In this document: positions 24,401-35,266 of the stretch, piece by piece | Numbering within the stretch: the stretch's first letter is position 1 | Layout of the letters: each line of letters starts with the position of its first letter | Source of the DNA: Morinoia aosen | Taxonomy: Eukaryota > Arthropoda > Malacostraca > Amphipoda > Talitridae | NCBI GenBank assembly: GCA_030386875.1 | Contig: CM059559.1 | Coordinates: 61,580,392 to 61,644,391, forward strand | Direction of reading: 5' to 3' | DNA: 64,000 nt | Translations under genes and position numbers: made by a program | The notes under the pieces: generated by a model | Seen by the model: the letters and a program-made list of their open reading frames with translations, nothing else | What the model was told of the DNA's origin: nothing | Databases searched by the model: none

Positions 24401-24781
24401 CTTGTGGTGGTATGAACACACACCACCACAACCTTCGCACGCTTCAATACACCGCGCGGTCCGACGTGAAAGTAAACAGGCGTTCCCTCGCACGCTTCAA
24501 TACACCGCGCGGTCCGATGTGAAAGTAAACAGGCGTTCCCGCCAATCAGAGACCCGGACGGGTAGAGTCAACCTCCAGCAAGGCCTATATAAACAGCCGC
24601 GCAGCCAGCGGAGCTCAGTACACTCGCAGCGTCCCTGGTGTTTACAACAAAGTCTCGACGCTCAGCAAGCACCACCTCTGCTACCGTCACCACCTCCTCG
24701 ACAGCCAGCCGCCACGTCTGGTGGCTGGCTAGTCGCACCAGTTCCCCGCTACCTCCTCTGGTACTCCTTGGTCAAGACCCT

Positions 24782-24919
24782 CGGACAGCAGCAGCCTCAC
24801 CGGTCTGCTCTCGCCCCTCAACCACGCAGCGTCTCCCCGACAACCGTCGGTCCGCAGCAGCCTCACCGGTCTGCTCTCGCCCCTCAACCACGCAGCGTCT
24901 CCCCGACAACCGTCGGTCC
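24782..24919. repeat. 66-bp tandem repeat in left LTR (two copies)
   Basis: Units starting CAGCAGCCTCACCGGTCTGC and ending CGACAACCGTCGGTCCG. Two copies here, three in the right LTR (25802-26003). Open in several frames, but coding is unlikely inside an LTR. Confidence 0.85.
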
Positions 24920-25175
24920 GCCAAGACATCATCTGTCACTGTATTACTCGACTGTAATATTTCCTTGTGCCATTATTGTTGGCGATCTTCATAATAATAC
25001 GGCGTTTATTCCAGTTGTGTTTTCCTCACCTTGCCGGTTCGTTTGCACCTCAGGCACTCATTTCGGGCATAGATACCACAAAGTCTAAAGATATTTACAT
25101 AGTCTGCCCGGAGTGTAAAGCAGCCTGAGGGAGAACACCACACTGGTGACCCCAGAGTGACCGGCAGGTGGAAGC

Positions 25176-25411
25176 ATGGCTGGGAGAGATGTCCGGTTAC
25201 CCGCCTTCAGTGGTGACATCAAGGGATGGCTCCTTCACTGCGATGTTTTTCTCGCACAAGTCCCGAACCTGGACGACGCTTCGAAGTTCGGGGCGCTCCT
25301 AGGAGGACTACCCACGCACATTGTATCCGGAGTACAAGAGATACTATTGAACCCCCCGGCAAACGGTAAATACGACGCATTAAAGGCGGAGCGTCGAGGC
25401 TTACAACGGGG
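25176..25411 (+). pseudogene. gag N-terminal fragment
   Basis: Frame opening ATG GCT GGG at 25176. It encodes about 75 residues (PAFSGDIKGWLLHCDVFLAQ…) like the start of a gypsy-type Gag: a short motif of the form 'P.F.G…W…E..F'. The frame then runs into the polypurine tract and right LTR, so the rest of Gag and all of Pol have been deleted. Confidence 0.65.
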
Positions 25412-26745
25412 GGGCACCTGTGGTGGTATGAACACACACCACCACAACCTTCGCACGCTTCAATACACCGCGCGGTCCGACGTGAAAGTAAACAGGCGTT
25501 CCCTCGCACGCTTCAATACACCGCGCGGTCCGACGTGAAAGTAAACAGGCGTTCCCGCCAATCAGAGACCCGGACGGGTAGAGTCAACCTCCAGCGAGGC
25601 CTATATAAACAGCCGCGCAGCCAGCGGAGCTCAGTACACTCGCAGCGTCCCTGGTGTTTACAACAAAGTCTCGACGCTCAGCAAGCACCACCTCTGCTAC
25701 CGTCACCACCTCCTCGACAGCCAGCCGCCACGTCTGGTGGCTGGCTAGTCGCACCAGTTCCCCGCTACCTCCTCTGGTACTCCTTGGTCAAGACCCTCGG
25801 ACAGCAGCAGCCTCACTGGTCTGCTCTCGCCCCTCAACCACGCAGCGTCTCCCCGACAACCGTCGGTCCGCAGCAGCCTCACCGGTCTGCTCTCGCCCCT
25901 CAACCACGCAGCGTCTCCCCGACAACCGTCGGTCCGCAGCAGCCTCACCGGTCTGCTCTCGCCCCTCAACCACGCAGCGTCTCCCCGACAACCGTCGGTC
26001 CGCCACGACGTCATCTGTCACTGTATTACTCGACTGTAATATTTCCTTGTGCCATTATTGTCGGCGATCTTCATAATAATACGGCGTTTATTCCAGTTGT
26101 GTTTTCCTCACCTTGCCGGTTCGTTTGCACCTCAGGCACTCATTTCGGGCATAGATACCACAAAGTCTAAAGATATTTACATAGTCTGCCCGGAGTGTAA
26201 AGCAGCCTGAGGGAGAACACCACAGTCTTCCTTCCTCTCTTTGGATTGCATTTGTTGCTGGGTAGGGAGGCTACAACTAATGACTAATCTAATCTGTAAA
26301 CAAAACATGGATATTAATTTATTTTATGTGACCAAAAAACCATGCTTTTTGAATAAAAGATTTTTTACAAAAAACATGAGTGTTATTAAATTTTATCTTA
26401 CCAAAAAAAACACGACCTTTTAAAAACCATGTTTTTTTCACAAAAACTCATTAATATCAATGTTTTTTTTTTAGTTATGATTTTTTTGGTAAAGAAAACA
26501 TGATTTAAAAAAAAACAGCATGATTTTTTTTGGCACATAAAATATATTAATATCCACATTTTTTAATCATGATTTTTCTGTAAAAAAGACATTTTTCAAA
26601 AAAACAGCATGGTTGTTTATGGTAAAATAAAGCATATTAATATCCGTGTTTTTAGTCATGACATTTTTGTAACAAAAACATTCAAAAAACAGCATGGATT
26701 TTTTGATCACATAGGATATATTAATATCCATTAGAACCGTACCAG

Positions 26746-26990
26746 GTCTTAAAATAAAATATCCACAAAGAATCTATTCACTCTATAAAACCTTTCGGAG
26801 ACTAGCTCCATCCTCAGTAAGTCATTCAGTCAAATGTTTTTCAAAGGAACAGTGAAAATTCATTGTCCATTTCACCAAATTTTACAGAATGACTGAGGAT
26901 GGAGCTGGTCTCCAAAAAGTTTTATGGAGTGAATTGATTCTTTGTAGATATTTTATTCCAAGACCTAGTACAGTTTTAATAAACATGATT
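26746..26990. repeat. Inverted repeat inside the foldback element
   Basis: Left arm ACCAGGTCTTAAAATAAAAT…TAGCTCCATCCTCAGT, right arm ACTGAGGATGGAGCTGGTCT…TATTCCAAGACCTAGT. About 95-bp arms, short loop. Confidence 0.75.
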
Positions 26991-28220
26991 TCAATATTAA
27001 CAGCATTCTTTGTTTATAGGTTTCTAAAGACAATTCGATTAAAGAAAAATAACTTTCCTGATATTTATATCCGTGTTTTTTAGTCATGATTTTTTTAAAT
27101 GTTTTTTAAAAAAAAAATTTTTGGTCCCATAAAATATAATAGCCATGTTTTTTAGTCAAGATTTTTCTGTTAAAAAACAATGTTTAAAAAAAAACAGCAT
27201 TGGATTTTTAAAGTCACAATATTAATATCCATGGTTTTTATTAATAATTTTGTATAAATAACATGTTTTTTTGAAAACAGCATGGTTTTTTAGTCACATC
27301 TCTATCAATGACCATAATTAAAGATATTTTATTATAACACACCATTTTGGGAGTTGAAGGTCATTCATATTTATTGTAAAATAAATGAAATATCAAAGCA
27401 TGAAACTGCAGAAAATGAAAAATTTCATAAAACCATGGAAAACCATCAATTAAGAAGTATGCTGTATTATTTTGTAATTTGACATGAAAACAAATTATGT
27501 AATGTGGTTCTTTTTCTTGCTGAGTTATTTTCAGACAAAATATTAAAAAAAAATATATATATTCACTTTTTTTGGCCACGTTTTTTTTTGTAAAAAACGA
27601 ACGTTTTTTTTTTAAAAAAGGCATGTTTTTTTTTTGAGTCACATCTCTAGTTGTAAATCAGTATTTTCTGAGTTATAATTAGTTACCCCAACTCATGTGT
27701 TTGAAGCGGGAGGTGATTAATCGAGCCCTGCGAATGGCAACACTGCAATGGAGTCTTGCTTCCGGCGCGATTGTTTTCAAAGACGAAACTAATCCTACCG
27801 CGCTAACTCATAAAATATTAATTTGACGAAAAATGTGTAGGGATGAAAAGTTGTTTATTTTGATGGAATTACCATGATTCAAGCAATAAAAATTTGAAAA
27901 TCAATGAGTAGCTGTTTATCCGACCGCATTCATCACCAAAGATGAAACTAAACCAACCGCTATATAGTCGTTTGGGGCAAATGGCGATCCCATCATTTTG
28001 GGGGCAAAAAATGATTTTAGCCTCAGGAGAGTTAGAATCACTATGGACAAGAAATGAGTGCATAAACTCTTAAAGCATTCATTTGCGGTCATTTCAGGGC
28101 TTCTATAGTTTTTCTTTGGTAAAAAATTAATGTGTGACAATTTCTCCCAAAACCATATAAAAAAATGTATTTCAAAACATTTGCAATGTTTCAGAAAATT
28201 TGTTATAATTCGCCACACAG

Positions 28221-28466
28221 ATAAATTTTGGGGGCATTTGGCGATCGATTGATGCATTTGGGGCAATTGGCGATCGCCCTCACTTTCATAGCATTTCTAG
28301 TCGAGTATTAGTGACACCACAGCATTTTAAAAGTGGGGTATTTTTCGCTCGGTGTGGGGGCAATTGGCGATCGCTAACCCGATCGTCATTTGCCCCCACA
28401 CCGATCGTGAAATGCCCCATCCCCAATCGCGTTTTACGCCATAGCGATCGCCAATTGCCCCACGTT
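28221..28466. promoter_or_regulatory. Subterminal GGGGCAATTGGCGATCG motif cluster
   Basis: At least six copies, in both orientations, of GGGGCAATTGGCGATCG or close variants, for example around 28255-28275, 28345-28370, 28385-28400 and 28445-28461. The terminal repeats contain the same core (GGGGCAAATGGCGATC) and one more copy lies near 31450. Likely transposase-binding sites; possibly also the promoter region, as it sits directly upstream of the gene. Confidence 0.6.
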
Positions 28467-28541
28467 ACTTAACCTTTTTTTATATGTTTCAGAAGTTACA
28501 GAAACCATGTGCAATTAATTGTGCTTTTAATTTTTGAGAAA

Positions 28542-31043
28542 ATGGTACGGAATTATGTTGAGAAGGCTAAGCCATACAACGATGAGACCCTTAAACTCGC
28601 CCTGGAAGAAATTGCAAGTGGTGTTGCAATTAAGGAGGCAGCAAGGAAGCACAACATCGGGTATGGAAAGCTGTGGATTGAACATAAGAAGCACCAGGAA
28701 TCTGAGGACTACCAAGCTGCAACATACACAGGCAAAAGAGTGAGTGCAAATATAACTAATTACAATAAAGCCTAAGAAAATAGGTTTGAATATAAAAAGA
28801 AATATGTATGGGTTCTATAATACTGTAGATACATTTACCTTGGCAATAATTGTGAGTTGATGTTGATGTGCAATAACATTCTTGTTTAATATTATTTATA
28901 TATATATATATATATATATATCTTGTATTACTTAGCTACATTGATTCCAATATCTATTCTTTGTTTGCAGGGAAGGAAGGTTGCACTGTCCGATGAAATG
29001 GAGGCAGAAATATTGAGATGCGTGAAGATTATGGAGAAAATGGGAATGCCTCCTCCCATTGCCGAATTTCAGTCTCTCATACATGACTACCTAGAATGTA
29101 ACCAATGCATCACTCCTTTCCTTGACAATCGGCCAGGAAGGGACTGGGTGAACAACTTCTTAAAGCGCCATGGGCTCACATTGAAGAAAGGAGGCATGAT
29201 GCAGCTGGCGAGGAAGAGTGTCACGTCAGACCCGTTCGTTGTCTACGGATTTTACGACAAGTTGAGGACGCTGATCGATAAAATGGGACTCGCAGGAAAG
29301 CCTAGTTCCATCTTCAACATGGATGAGACCGGTTTTCCTACAGACCCATCAAAGGCCAAGACCATCGGCACAAAAGGGGTGAAAACGGTTAGGATTACTC
29401 ATGGTGCTAACAGGGAAAATATCACTGTGTTAGCTACCTGCTGTGCCGATGGAACTGCACTACCACCTTTGATTGTATTCAAAGGCAAGAAGATGCAGAC
29501 TACCTGGCGGGGTGATAATGCTTTACCAGGAACTCAATATGCTGTGACTGATTCCGGTTGGATGACCACCTCTGTCTTTGAAGATTTCTTTGAGTCTTTT
29601 GTAGAAGTAGTGAAAAGCAGAGGACCAATTCTAGTGGTGCTAGATGGTCACCTGAGCCACACATCCTTACGGACAATAGATTTGGCAGTAAAAAACCACA
29701 TCACCATTTTGAAGTTGCCACCTCATTGTACCGACCTCCTCCAGCCCTTGGACGTGGCTTGTTTTGCTCCCTTGAAGTCGTACTACGATTCAAAATTGCT
29801 GGAGTATACTCAAAGTACAGGAGGCCAGGAGCACCTTCGTAAGGATCTCTTTGTGAACATGTTGTGTTCAGTTTGGAACACTGGGTTGTCTCCAGAGAAC
29901 ATTGTGGCAGGTTTCCGAGCAACTGGCATCCACCCCCTGGATAGGACGAAGTATAACATCTCGAGGCTCGATACGATAAAGCTCAAAACTTATGATGACT
30001 GGGTGTCTGCAGGAAAGCCCACTGATGATGATGACCAGCCAATCCTGCCCATTGCTAGTACCCAGTCCCACGACATGTTTCCTCCTTCTCCTTCTCCACC
30101 TGCGCCTGAGGATAAAACCCCTGCAGCGTCTGCACCTACTGCTTCAACACCTAAGCGACCAGCCACTGCTTCTACGCCTACAGATTCTCAAACTCCTAGT
30201 TGCAGCTTTTGGCAATCACCTGCCAGTACTGAACCAGCTCTCTCACAGGAATTAAAGAGGTGCACGGACCAACAGCTGGTGGATGAGCTACTGAGCAGGG
30301 ATGAGGCTGCATTGAGTCTCTTCTTCAAATGTCTCTCCTCAAGCATCTCTCAGCGTGGTAAGAGCTCTCTTCCAGCTTCTATAGAGGCTGTCCTACACTC
30401 TAGAGGACGTGGTGCTACCCCCCTCACAAAAAAGAGGAGAGTCATTCCCATGAGCAGCTCGATAATAACTGATGAAAAGTTCCGCCAAAAGATTGTAGAA
30501 ATGAACGAGCCTAAGGTAAAACCTCGGAAGAAGGGAGCCCCAACTCAAACCGAGAAGTCGAAGAAGGAAGCACCAAAGAAAAAAGCAACCGGGAAGAAGA
30601 GAAAGTTGGAGGAGGAGGACGAGGACTTGGACTCAACAGACGTTTCCAGTGTTGCAATGACCGAAGCAAACACCTCAAGTGATTTATCTCTCAAAGATGA
30701 CCTTGAAGAAGTGCAAGATAACTTTGAGGAGGCTACAGAAGAGAGAATGGAGGTGACACAAGGAAGAGAAGAGACAGATGACAGAAAAGACAAGGACAGA
30801 GTTGGTAGGCATGATGGGACCACAGATGATAGAACACAGGTCGTCACGTCAGAGAGTGGTACCATTGAAGATGCAGACATCAATAAATATGTTGCAGTGT
30901 ACTTCTCACACCCAAAGCCTCAGTACTTCTGGGGAAAAGTTGTAAAAGTCTTCTCAAGTGATGAAAAAACTGACGTGACGCAGGTGGAGGTCGATTTTTT
31001 GCAGAAGAAAACGATCTTCAGTGACCCTGCAGCATGGACCTGA
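28542..31043 (+). CDS. pogo/Tigger-type DDE transposase, spliced
   Basis: Cut-and-paste transposase. Exon 1 is 28542-28739 (66 codons), the intron 28740-28970 (GTGAGT…TTGTTTGCAG), exon 2 28971-31043; total 756 residues, joined in phase 0. Exon 1 holds a psq-type helix-turn-helix (ETLKLALEEIASGVAIKEAARKH in the first 50 residues). Next come a CENP-B-like DNA-binding region (RPGRDWVNNFLKRHG, ~120-135) and the DDE core: FNMDETGF (~D184), VLDGHLSHTS (~D291) and LLQPLDVACF (~D327). The C-terminal 300 residues are Pro/Ser/Thr-rich, then Lys-rich (nuclear-localisation-like), then acidic, ending in a small domain (YFWGKVVKVFSSDEK…VEVDFL). A 5' acceptor at 28492 (TATGTTTCAG) implies an upstream non-coding exon. 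An in-frame ATG at 28509 is possible; I prefer 28542 because its product starts at the conserved region. Confidence 0.9.
28897..28921. repeat. AT microsatellite in the pogo transposase intron
   Basis: (TA)n of about 24 bp within the 28740-28970 intron. Confidence 0.85.
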
Positions 31044-32012
31044 GCTGAGAAGACTGTTAAAGAGGTCCTAATCATTGACACCAAATTCATAGTGTTTGGG
31101 CCTCTGCTCCCTGACGTCAGGAAAAACATATTTCGCTTTCCAGATGTTCAGGCCATGATCTCTCTTCGCAAATTTCATGAGAGGGATGGTTAAGGTATTA
31201 GACAGTACTACAATGACTAGACTCAGAGAATACCTGACTGACAGACTGCCTAACTGCTTTACTGACAAGACTAACTGAGCCTTAACTCTGTCCGCAACCC
31301 AGAAAAAGAAATGGAAGACCACAGCAGCTTGTAATGTGAGTTATATCATTTTAATTTTGTTTGAATATATTTAGTTGATGATTTCAGTCTTTATCTATCC
31401 TTTGGTATGACATACTACCTTTAAGTAATCGAATTACAGACCGATCATCAATTGCCCCATGAAAATCGCCATTTACTCCAGTGGGCTGTCCTGGGTGTCC
31501 GATCGCACCACTAAATCGGACTTATATTTAAAACAACAACATTTTCAAAAGATTTCAATACGGGGATAAAAGCATAATGTATCAACACACTGTGTGGCAC
31601 ATAGTTGGTTTTTTGATTGTCATTAATATACGCGCTGGTTAGATGTTACTGAAAACGATAGTCATTTGCCCCGAATGACTATAATTCGTAAAGTACTTAT
31701 TTACAACTGAAAGTGCATAGACGAAAACTTGCTCATTTTGATCTAATTCACTATGTTTAGGATTTGAAAAGTGGAAAATCAATTCCCAGTTAAGCCTCAA
31801 CATTTACCAAATTATCACCTAAAAATGACAAATTATGGCCGTATGTTCATGTTTGTCTTAAATGGCGGGAATGATAGAGCGCGTCGGAAGGGAGAGTTCA
31901 TTGTAGTGTTGACATCCAACATGCAATTATGTTCCTCTCCTAAAAATTTACTCAAAGTTGAATAACTCAAAAATAACGTATCAGTGAGCAGAATTTTATT
32001 CATGTAAAACGT

Positions 32013-32574
32013 TTTGATAAATGTTGAGGATTAACCAGGAATCAATATTTGATTTTTCAGTGCCTAATCATAGTTAATTAAATCAAAATAAACAAGTTTT
32101 CTTCTATGCACTTTCCGTCGTAAATAAGTATTTTACGAGTTATAGCAGTGAATTAGTTACCACAACTCAGGTGTTTGAAGCAGGAAGAAATTCATCGAGC
32201 CTGGCAAATGGCAATAATGCAATGGAGTCTCACTTCCTTTTGCGCTAGTCATCAAAGACGAAACTAAACCTACCGCACTATCTTGTAAAATATTCATTTC
32301 ACAAAAAAAGTGTATAGAAGAAAAGTAGTTTATTTCGATGATATTACTATGATTCAAGCAAAAAGAATTAAAAAATCAATGAGTAGCTGTTCATCCGAGC
32401 GCATTCATTATCATAGACGAAACTAAACCTACCGCTATAATTCGTAAAATACTCATTTACGACGGAAAGTGCATAGAAGAAAACTTGTTCATTTTGATCT
32501 AATTCACTATGTTTAGGATTCGAAAAGTGAAAAACCGATTCCCAGTTAAGCCTCAACATTTATCAACGTTTTTA
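32013..32574. repeat. Palindromic repeat unit, uninterrupted
   Basis: The left arm GATAAATGTTGAGGATTAA…GCACTTTCCGTCGTAAATAAGTATTTTACGA is matched by the right arm TCGTAAAATACTCATTTACGACGGAAAGTGC…TTAAGCCTCAACATTTATC. Arms are ~130 bp, centre near 32300. Complete relative of the split unit at 22980-31810. Confidence 0.75.
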
Positions 32575-32628
32575 AGTGTGTTCCTTTTGTGATTCTTGGG
32601 GACGGAATTTTTAATTTCAGTGAAAGGC

Positions 32629-32856
32629 TTAACACGTTAAGTGCGGTGGGTTAAACTGAAGTTCAATCTCCAGCTCAAATTTAGAGTTAATTGTAATTAG
32701 AAAATTTGAAAATAGCAAACATTGACTGGATCATGCCTTCATTTAACTTTCATTTAGTACTCATAAAAATTAAGTCAGTGACTGCTGGTCGGCCAGCAGC
32801 ATTATGAAAATCACCTAAATGACCACCGGTGGGTCACGCCGCACTCAATGTGTTAA
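32629..32856. mobile_element. 228-bp TTAA MITE
   Basis: TTAA at 32629-32632 and 32853-32856. Imperfect terminal repeats CACGTTAAGTGCGG / CCGCACTCAATGTG. Non-coding. A relative lies inverted at about 35026-35266. Confidence 0.75.
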
Positions 32857-33024
32857 ACTGCATATTGCTCAATAATTTCTCTCATTGGCTAGACGTACTA
32901 TTCAATTTCAGAATTTCAAATGGACAGTAGATAGATTAATATGGGTCAATATTGAGTTTAATGTTGTCAATGATTTTAATAATTTTGTTGCCATAGATAG
33001 GTAATATGGAAGATTTTAAGATGT

Positions 33025-33330
33025 TTTACATGAATGACATTCTGCTTGCTGATACGTTATCTAATTATTCAACTTTGAAGTTGGCTTTAGCAGGCCAGGG
33101 AAGTGAGCCCGCCAAGCATAATTCAATTAATGACGGCTCCCCCTCATGCCCTAATCGCTTTATGTTTGTAATAGAATGTTAGCTTCCGTTATTAATTAAA
33201 TTACGCTTGGCACGCTTGCTTCCCTAACGCGCAAAAGCCAACTTCAAAGATGAATAATTTAAAAAACAACGCACCAGCAAGCAGAATGACATTATTGTAA
33301 TACATTTTTAAATGTGTTCCTGGTAAATCT
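33025..33330. repeat. Palindrome
   Basis: The left arm (TGAATGACATTCTGCTTGCTGA…TTCAACTTTGAAGTTGGCTTT) pairs with the right arm (AAAGCCAACTTCAAAGATGAATAA…CAGCAAGCAGAATGACATT). Centre near 33165. Confidence 0.75.
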
Positions 33331-33339
33331 GAAGGATAA

Positions 33340-33870
33340 GTCAGTTATCAATTTTCCAATTTTTGATTCCTGAACCTAATTAATTGAATCAAAATAAACA
33401 TCTTTTCTTCAATGCACTTTCCGTCTCAAATGTGAGTATTTTACGATTTATAGCGGTAGGTTTAGTTTCGTCTTCGATGACGAATGCGCTCGAATAAACA
33501 GCTACTCATCGATTTTCAAATTTTCGTTACTTGAATCATGGTAATAACATCGAAATAAACAACATTTCTTCTATACATTTTTTTCGTCAAATGAGTATTT
33601 AACGAGGTATAGCGGTAGGTTTGGTTTCGTCTTTGATGACGATTGCGCTGGAAGCGAGTGCGCATTGCAGTGTTGCTGTCCGACGTTCTCCTTGAATTAC
33701 TGCCGCTTCAAACACTGGAGTTGAGGTAAGTCATTTACCGCTATAACTAATAAAATACTCATTTGAGACGGAAAGTGCATAGAAGAAAACTTGTTTATTT
33801 TGATCTAATTAACTATGCTTAGGCATTCAAATTTATGAAATCAATAACTGACATATCCTTCAGATTTACC
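33340..33870. repeat. Palindrome
   Basis: The left arm (AAGGATAAGTCAGTTATC…CACTTTCCGTCTCAAATG) pairs with the right arm (CATTTGAGACGGAAAGTGC…ACTGACATATCCTT). Centre near 33605. Both halves contain the TAGCGGTAGGTTTAGTTTCGTC core of the family. Confidence 0.75.
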
Positions 33871-34110
33871 GTTACTTTGGTTAATGTGAAGCGTGATGTC
33901 ATCAAAGGAAATGGGAATTGCATTTTTAAGAATCACTATAGGAACCCATTTAAGAATGTTTTACATGAATGACATTCTGCTCTCTGATGAGTTATTTTAG
34001 AATTATTCAGCTTCAAAGTTATAGGTGAAATCGCTTTCCCGCGCAAAATGGGCAACACAGAGTACAACCAGGTTGGGTCGGCAAAGGCAAAGTTCAGATC
34101 ATGAGGTGTT

Positions 34111-34668
34111 AAAGTTTTGGTCAATATTGAATATAATGTTGTCAACGAATTTCATAATTTCGTATGTATAGATAGATAATATAGTCGATTTTAAGACGTT
34201 TTACATGAATGACAATGTGCTCGGAAATGCTTATTTTTGGAGATATTTAACTTTGAAGTTATAGGAACGTCGTTTATAAAATTGAACAAACGGAGAGGTA
34301 AATAAGCAGAAATCCGGTTCTGACGTAACGATAGGTAAGGTTAGGTTTGGTAAAGTTAATTTAGTTAAGTATCCTAACCTAAGTAAGCCTAAAATATCTT
34401 AATTTAACTCAACCATACCAAGGCCGATGACTCCCGCCAAAAAACTTGGCGTGGTCCGCGTCCGCAAAACGCCGGAAGAGCCATATCGAAACTGCCGTTA
34501 ATGCTATTCTTACCTGGCGTTATTTATCCTATATCTCCTAAACTAAGCATTTCCGGGCACATGGTCATTCCTGCAAAACGTCTTAAAATCGACTATATTA
34601 CCTATCTATACCTACGAAATTATGAAATTTGTTGACAACATTATATTCAATATTGACCAAAGTTTTTG
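34111..34668. repeat. Inner palindrome
   Basis: The left arm AAAGTTTTGGTCAATATTGA…GACGTTTTACATGAATGAC pairs with the right arm GTCATTCCTGCAAAACGTC…TCAATATTGACCAAAGTTTT. Arms ~140 bp; the loop of ~250 bp includes a GC-richer piece (34420-34500). Confidence 0.8.
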
Positions 34669-35025
34669 CCAAAACTTTGTAGAAATGAAAGAATGTTAGA
34701 AATTGTTAATAAAATAATGAGAAATAGGTATTGATACCAGTCAATAATACAAAAAAGTTAACGTACTATTTCTCACATACCTACTTTGTGCTTTTGACGT
34801 TTTATTTTAGTCACCTTTACTGTTAGCTCATAGATGGCGCCACCCAATACGGCTGCCGCCATCATGGAGCAGATGTAAACACGATTGTTGACGTGACCTT
34901 AATGGGTGGCTTTCAACCTTTATTTATAATTTTTACTAGAAGAACTGTGGCTTTCCCTCACAACCCAACCTCTTTACGTTTGAAATAGGGGGTTAGCTCC
35001 CGTTATTAATTTAATTACCTTCCGT

Positions 35026-35266
35026 TATCAACACGTTTAGTGCGACATGACCCACCGGTGCCCGGTAGTCATTTAGGTGATTTTCATAATGTTGCTGGCC
35101 AACCAGCAGTCGCTAATTCAATTTTTATTAATACTACCTAAATGAAAGTTAAATGAAGCCATGATCCAGTCAACGTTTGCTATTTTCAAATTTTCTTACT
35201 ACAATTCACTCTAAATTTGAGCTGGATATTGAACTTCAGTTTAACCCGCCACACTTAACATGTTAA
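35026..35266. mobile_element. TTAA MITE, diverged
   Basis: Inverted relative of 32629-32856, sharing GACCCACCGGTG, CATTTAGGTGATTTTCATAATG and AACTTCAGTTTAACCCGCC. The right flank is TTAA (35263-35266), the left flank TTAT, so one duplication has mutated. The flanking TTAATTAAATTCTGCTTGG matches the uninterrupted repeat near 33200. Confidence 0.65.

Larger units (their letters stand above)
24403..26224 (+). mobile_element. Internally deleted LTR retrotransposon (TRIM-like)
   Basis: Left LTR 24403-25142 (740 bp) and right LTR 25419-26224 (806 bp), both TGTGGTGG…ACACCACA, flanked by the 4-bp duplication GTCT (24399-24402, 26225-26228). Only 276 bp remain between them: a primer-binding-site candidate (TGGTGACCCCAGAGTGACC at 25144), the start of gag, and a purine tract (CGGGGGGGCACC) before the right LTR. 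The whole pol region is missing, so the copy depends on others to move. The 66-bp length difference of the LTRs equals one copy of an internal tandem repeat. Confidence 0.88.
23090..27649. mobile_element. AT-rich foldback element, hAT-like ends
   Basis: Flanked by GTCGTAAA (23082-23089) and GTTGTAAA (27650-27657), an 8-bp duplication with one mismatch. The ends are TAGTGATGCAAAAAA and …GAGTCACATCTCTA, which are roughly inverted. The interior consists of degenerate repeats of (A/T)-runs with CATGTTTTTTAGTCATGA and TAAAATATATTAATATCCATG in both orientations, so it can fold on itself. An internal copy of the terminus (AGTCACATCTCTA, ~27293-27305) suggests more than one insertion of the family. 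It carries the LTR element at 24403-26224. No transposase. Confidence 0.5.
27965..31681 (+). mobile_element. Full-length pogo/Tigger-type transposon
   Basis: Terminal inverted repeats start TAGTCGTTTGGGGCAAATGG (left) and, inverted, TAGTCATTCGGGGCAAATGA (right); 21 of the first 25 positions agree. The target TA is duplicated (27963-27964, 31682-31683), and the flanks rejoin into the palindromic host repeat as in its intact sister at ~32430. Inside both ends lie several GGCGATCGCCAATTGCCCC-like motifs. It encloses a two-exon transposase with an open frame. Confidence 0.88.
22980..31810. repeat. Palindromic repeat unit split by two later insertions
   Basis: The left arm (22980-23089: TAAATGTTGATGATTAAAC…GCACTTTCCGTCGTAAA) is complementary to the right arm at ~31690-31810 (AAAGTGCATAGACGAAAAC…GCCTCAACATTTAC). 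The centre (27658-27962) holds the shared core with TGTTTGAAGCGGGAG. The element at 23090-27649 interrupts the left half and the pogo element at 27965-31681 the right half. The uninterrupted sister unit at 32013-32574 shows the original arrangement. Confidence 0.65.

Noticed and set aside
24402-26170. Long Pro/Ser/Arg-rich frames (up to 228 codons) on both strands
   Set aside because: They lie within the LTRs and are generated by the 66-bp tandem repeat, which happens to be open in several frames.
28381-28461. CRISPR-like short repeats (GCGATCGCCAATTGCCCC)
   Set aside because: Copies are in both orientations, irregularly spaced and within a eukaryotic transposon end; they are subterminal motifs, not a CRISPR array.
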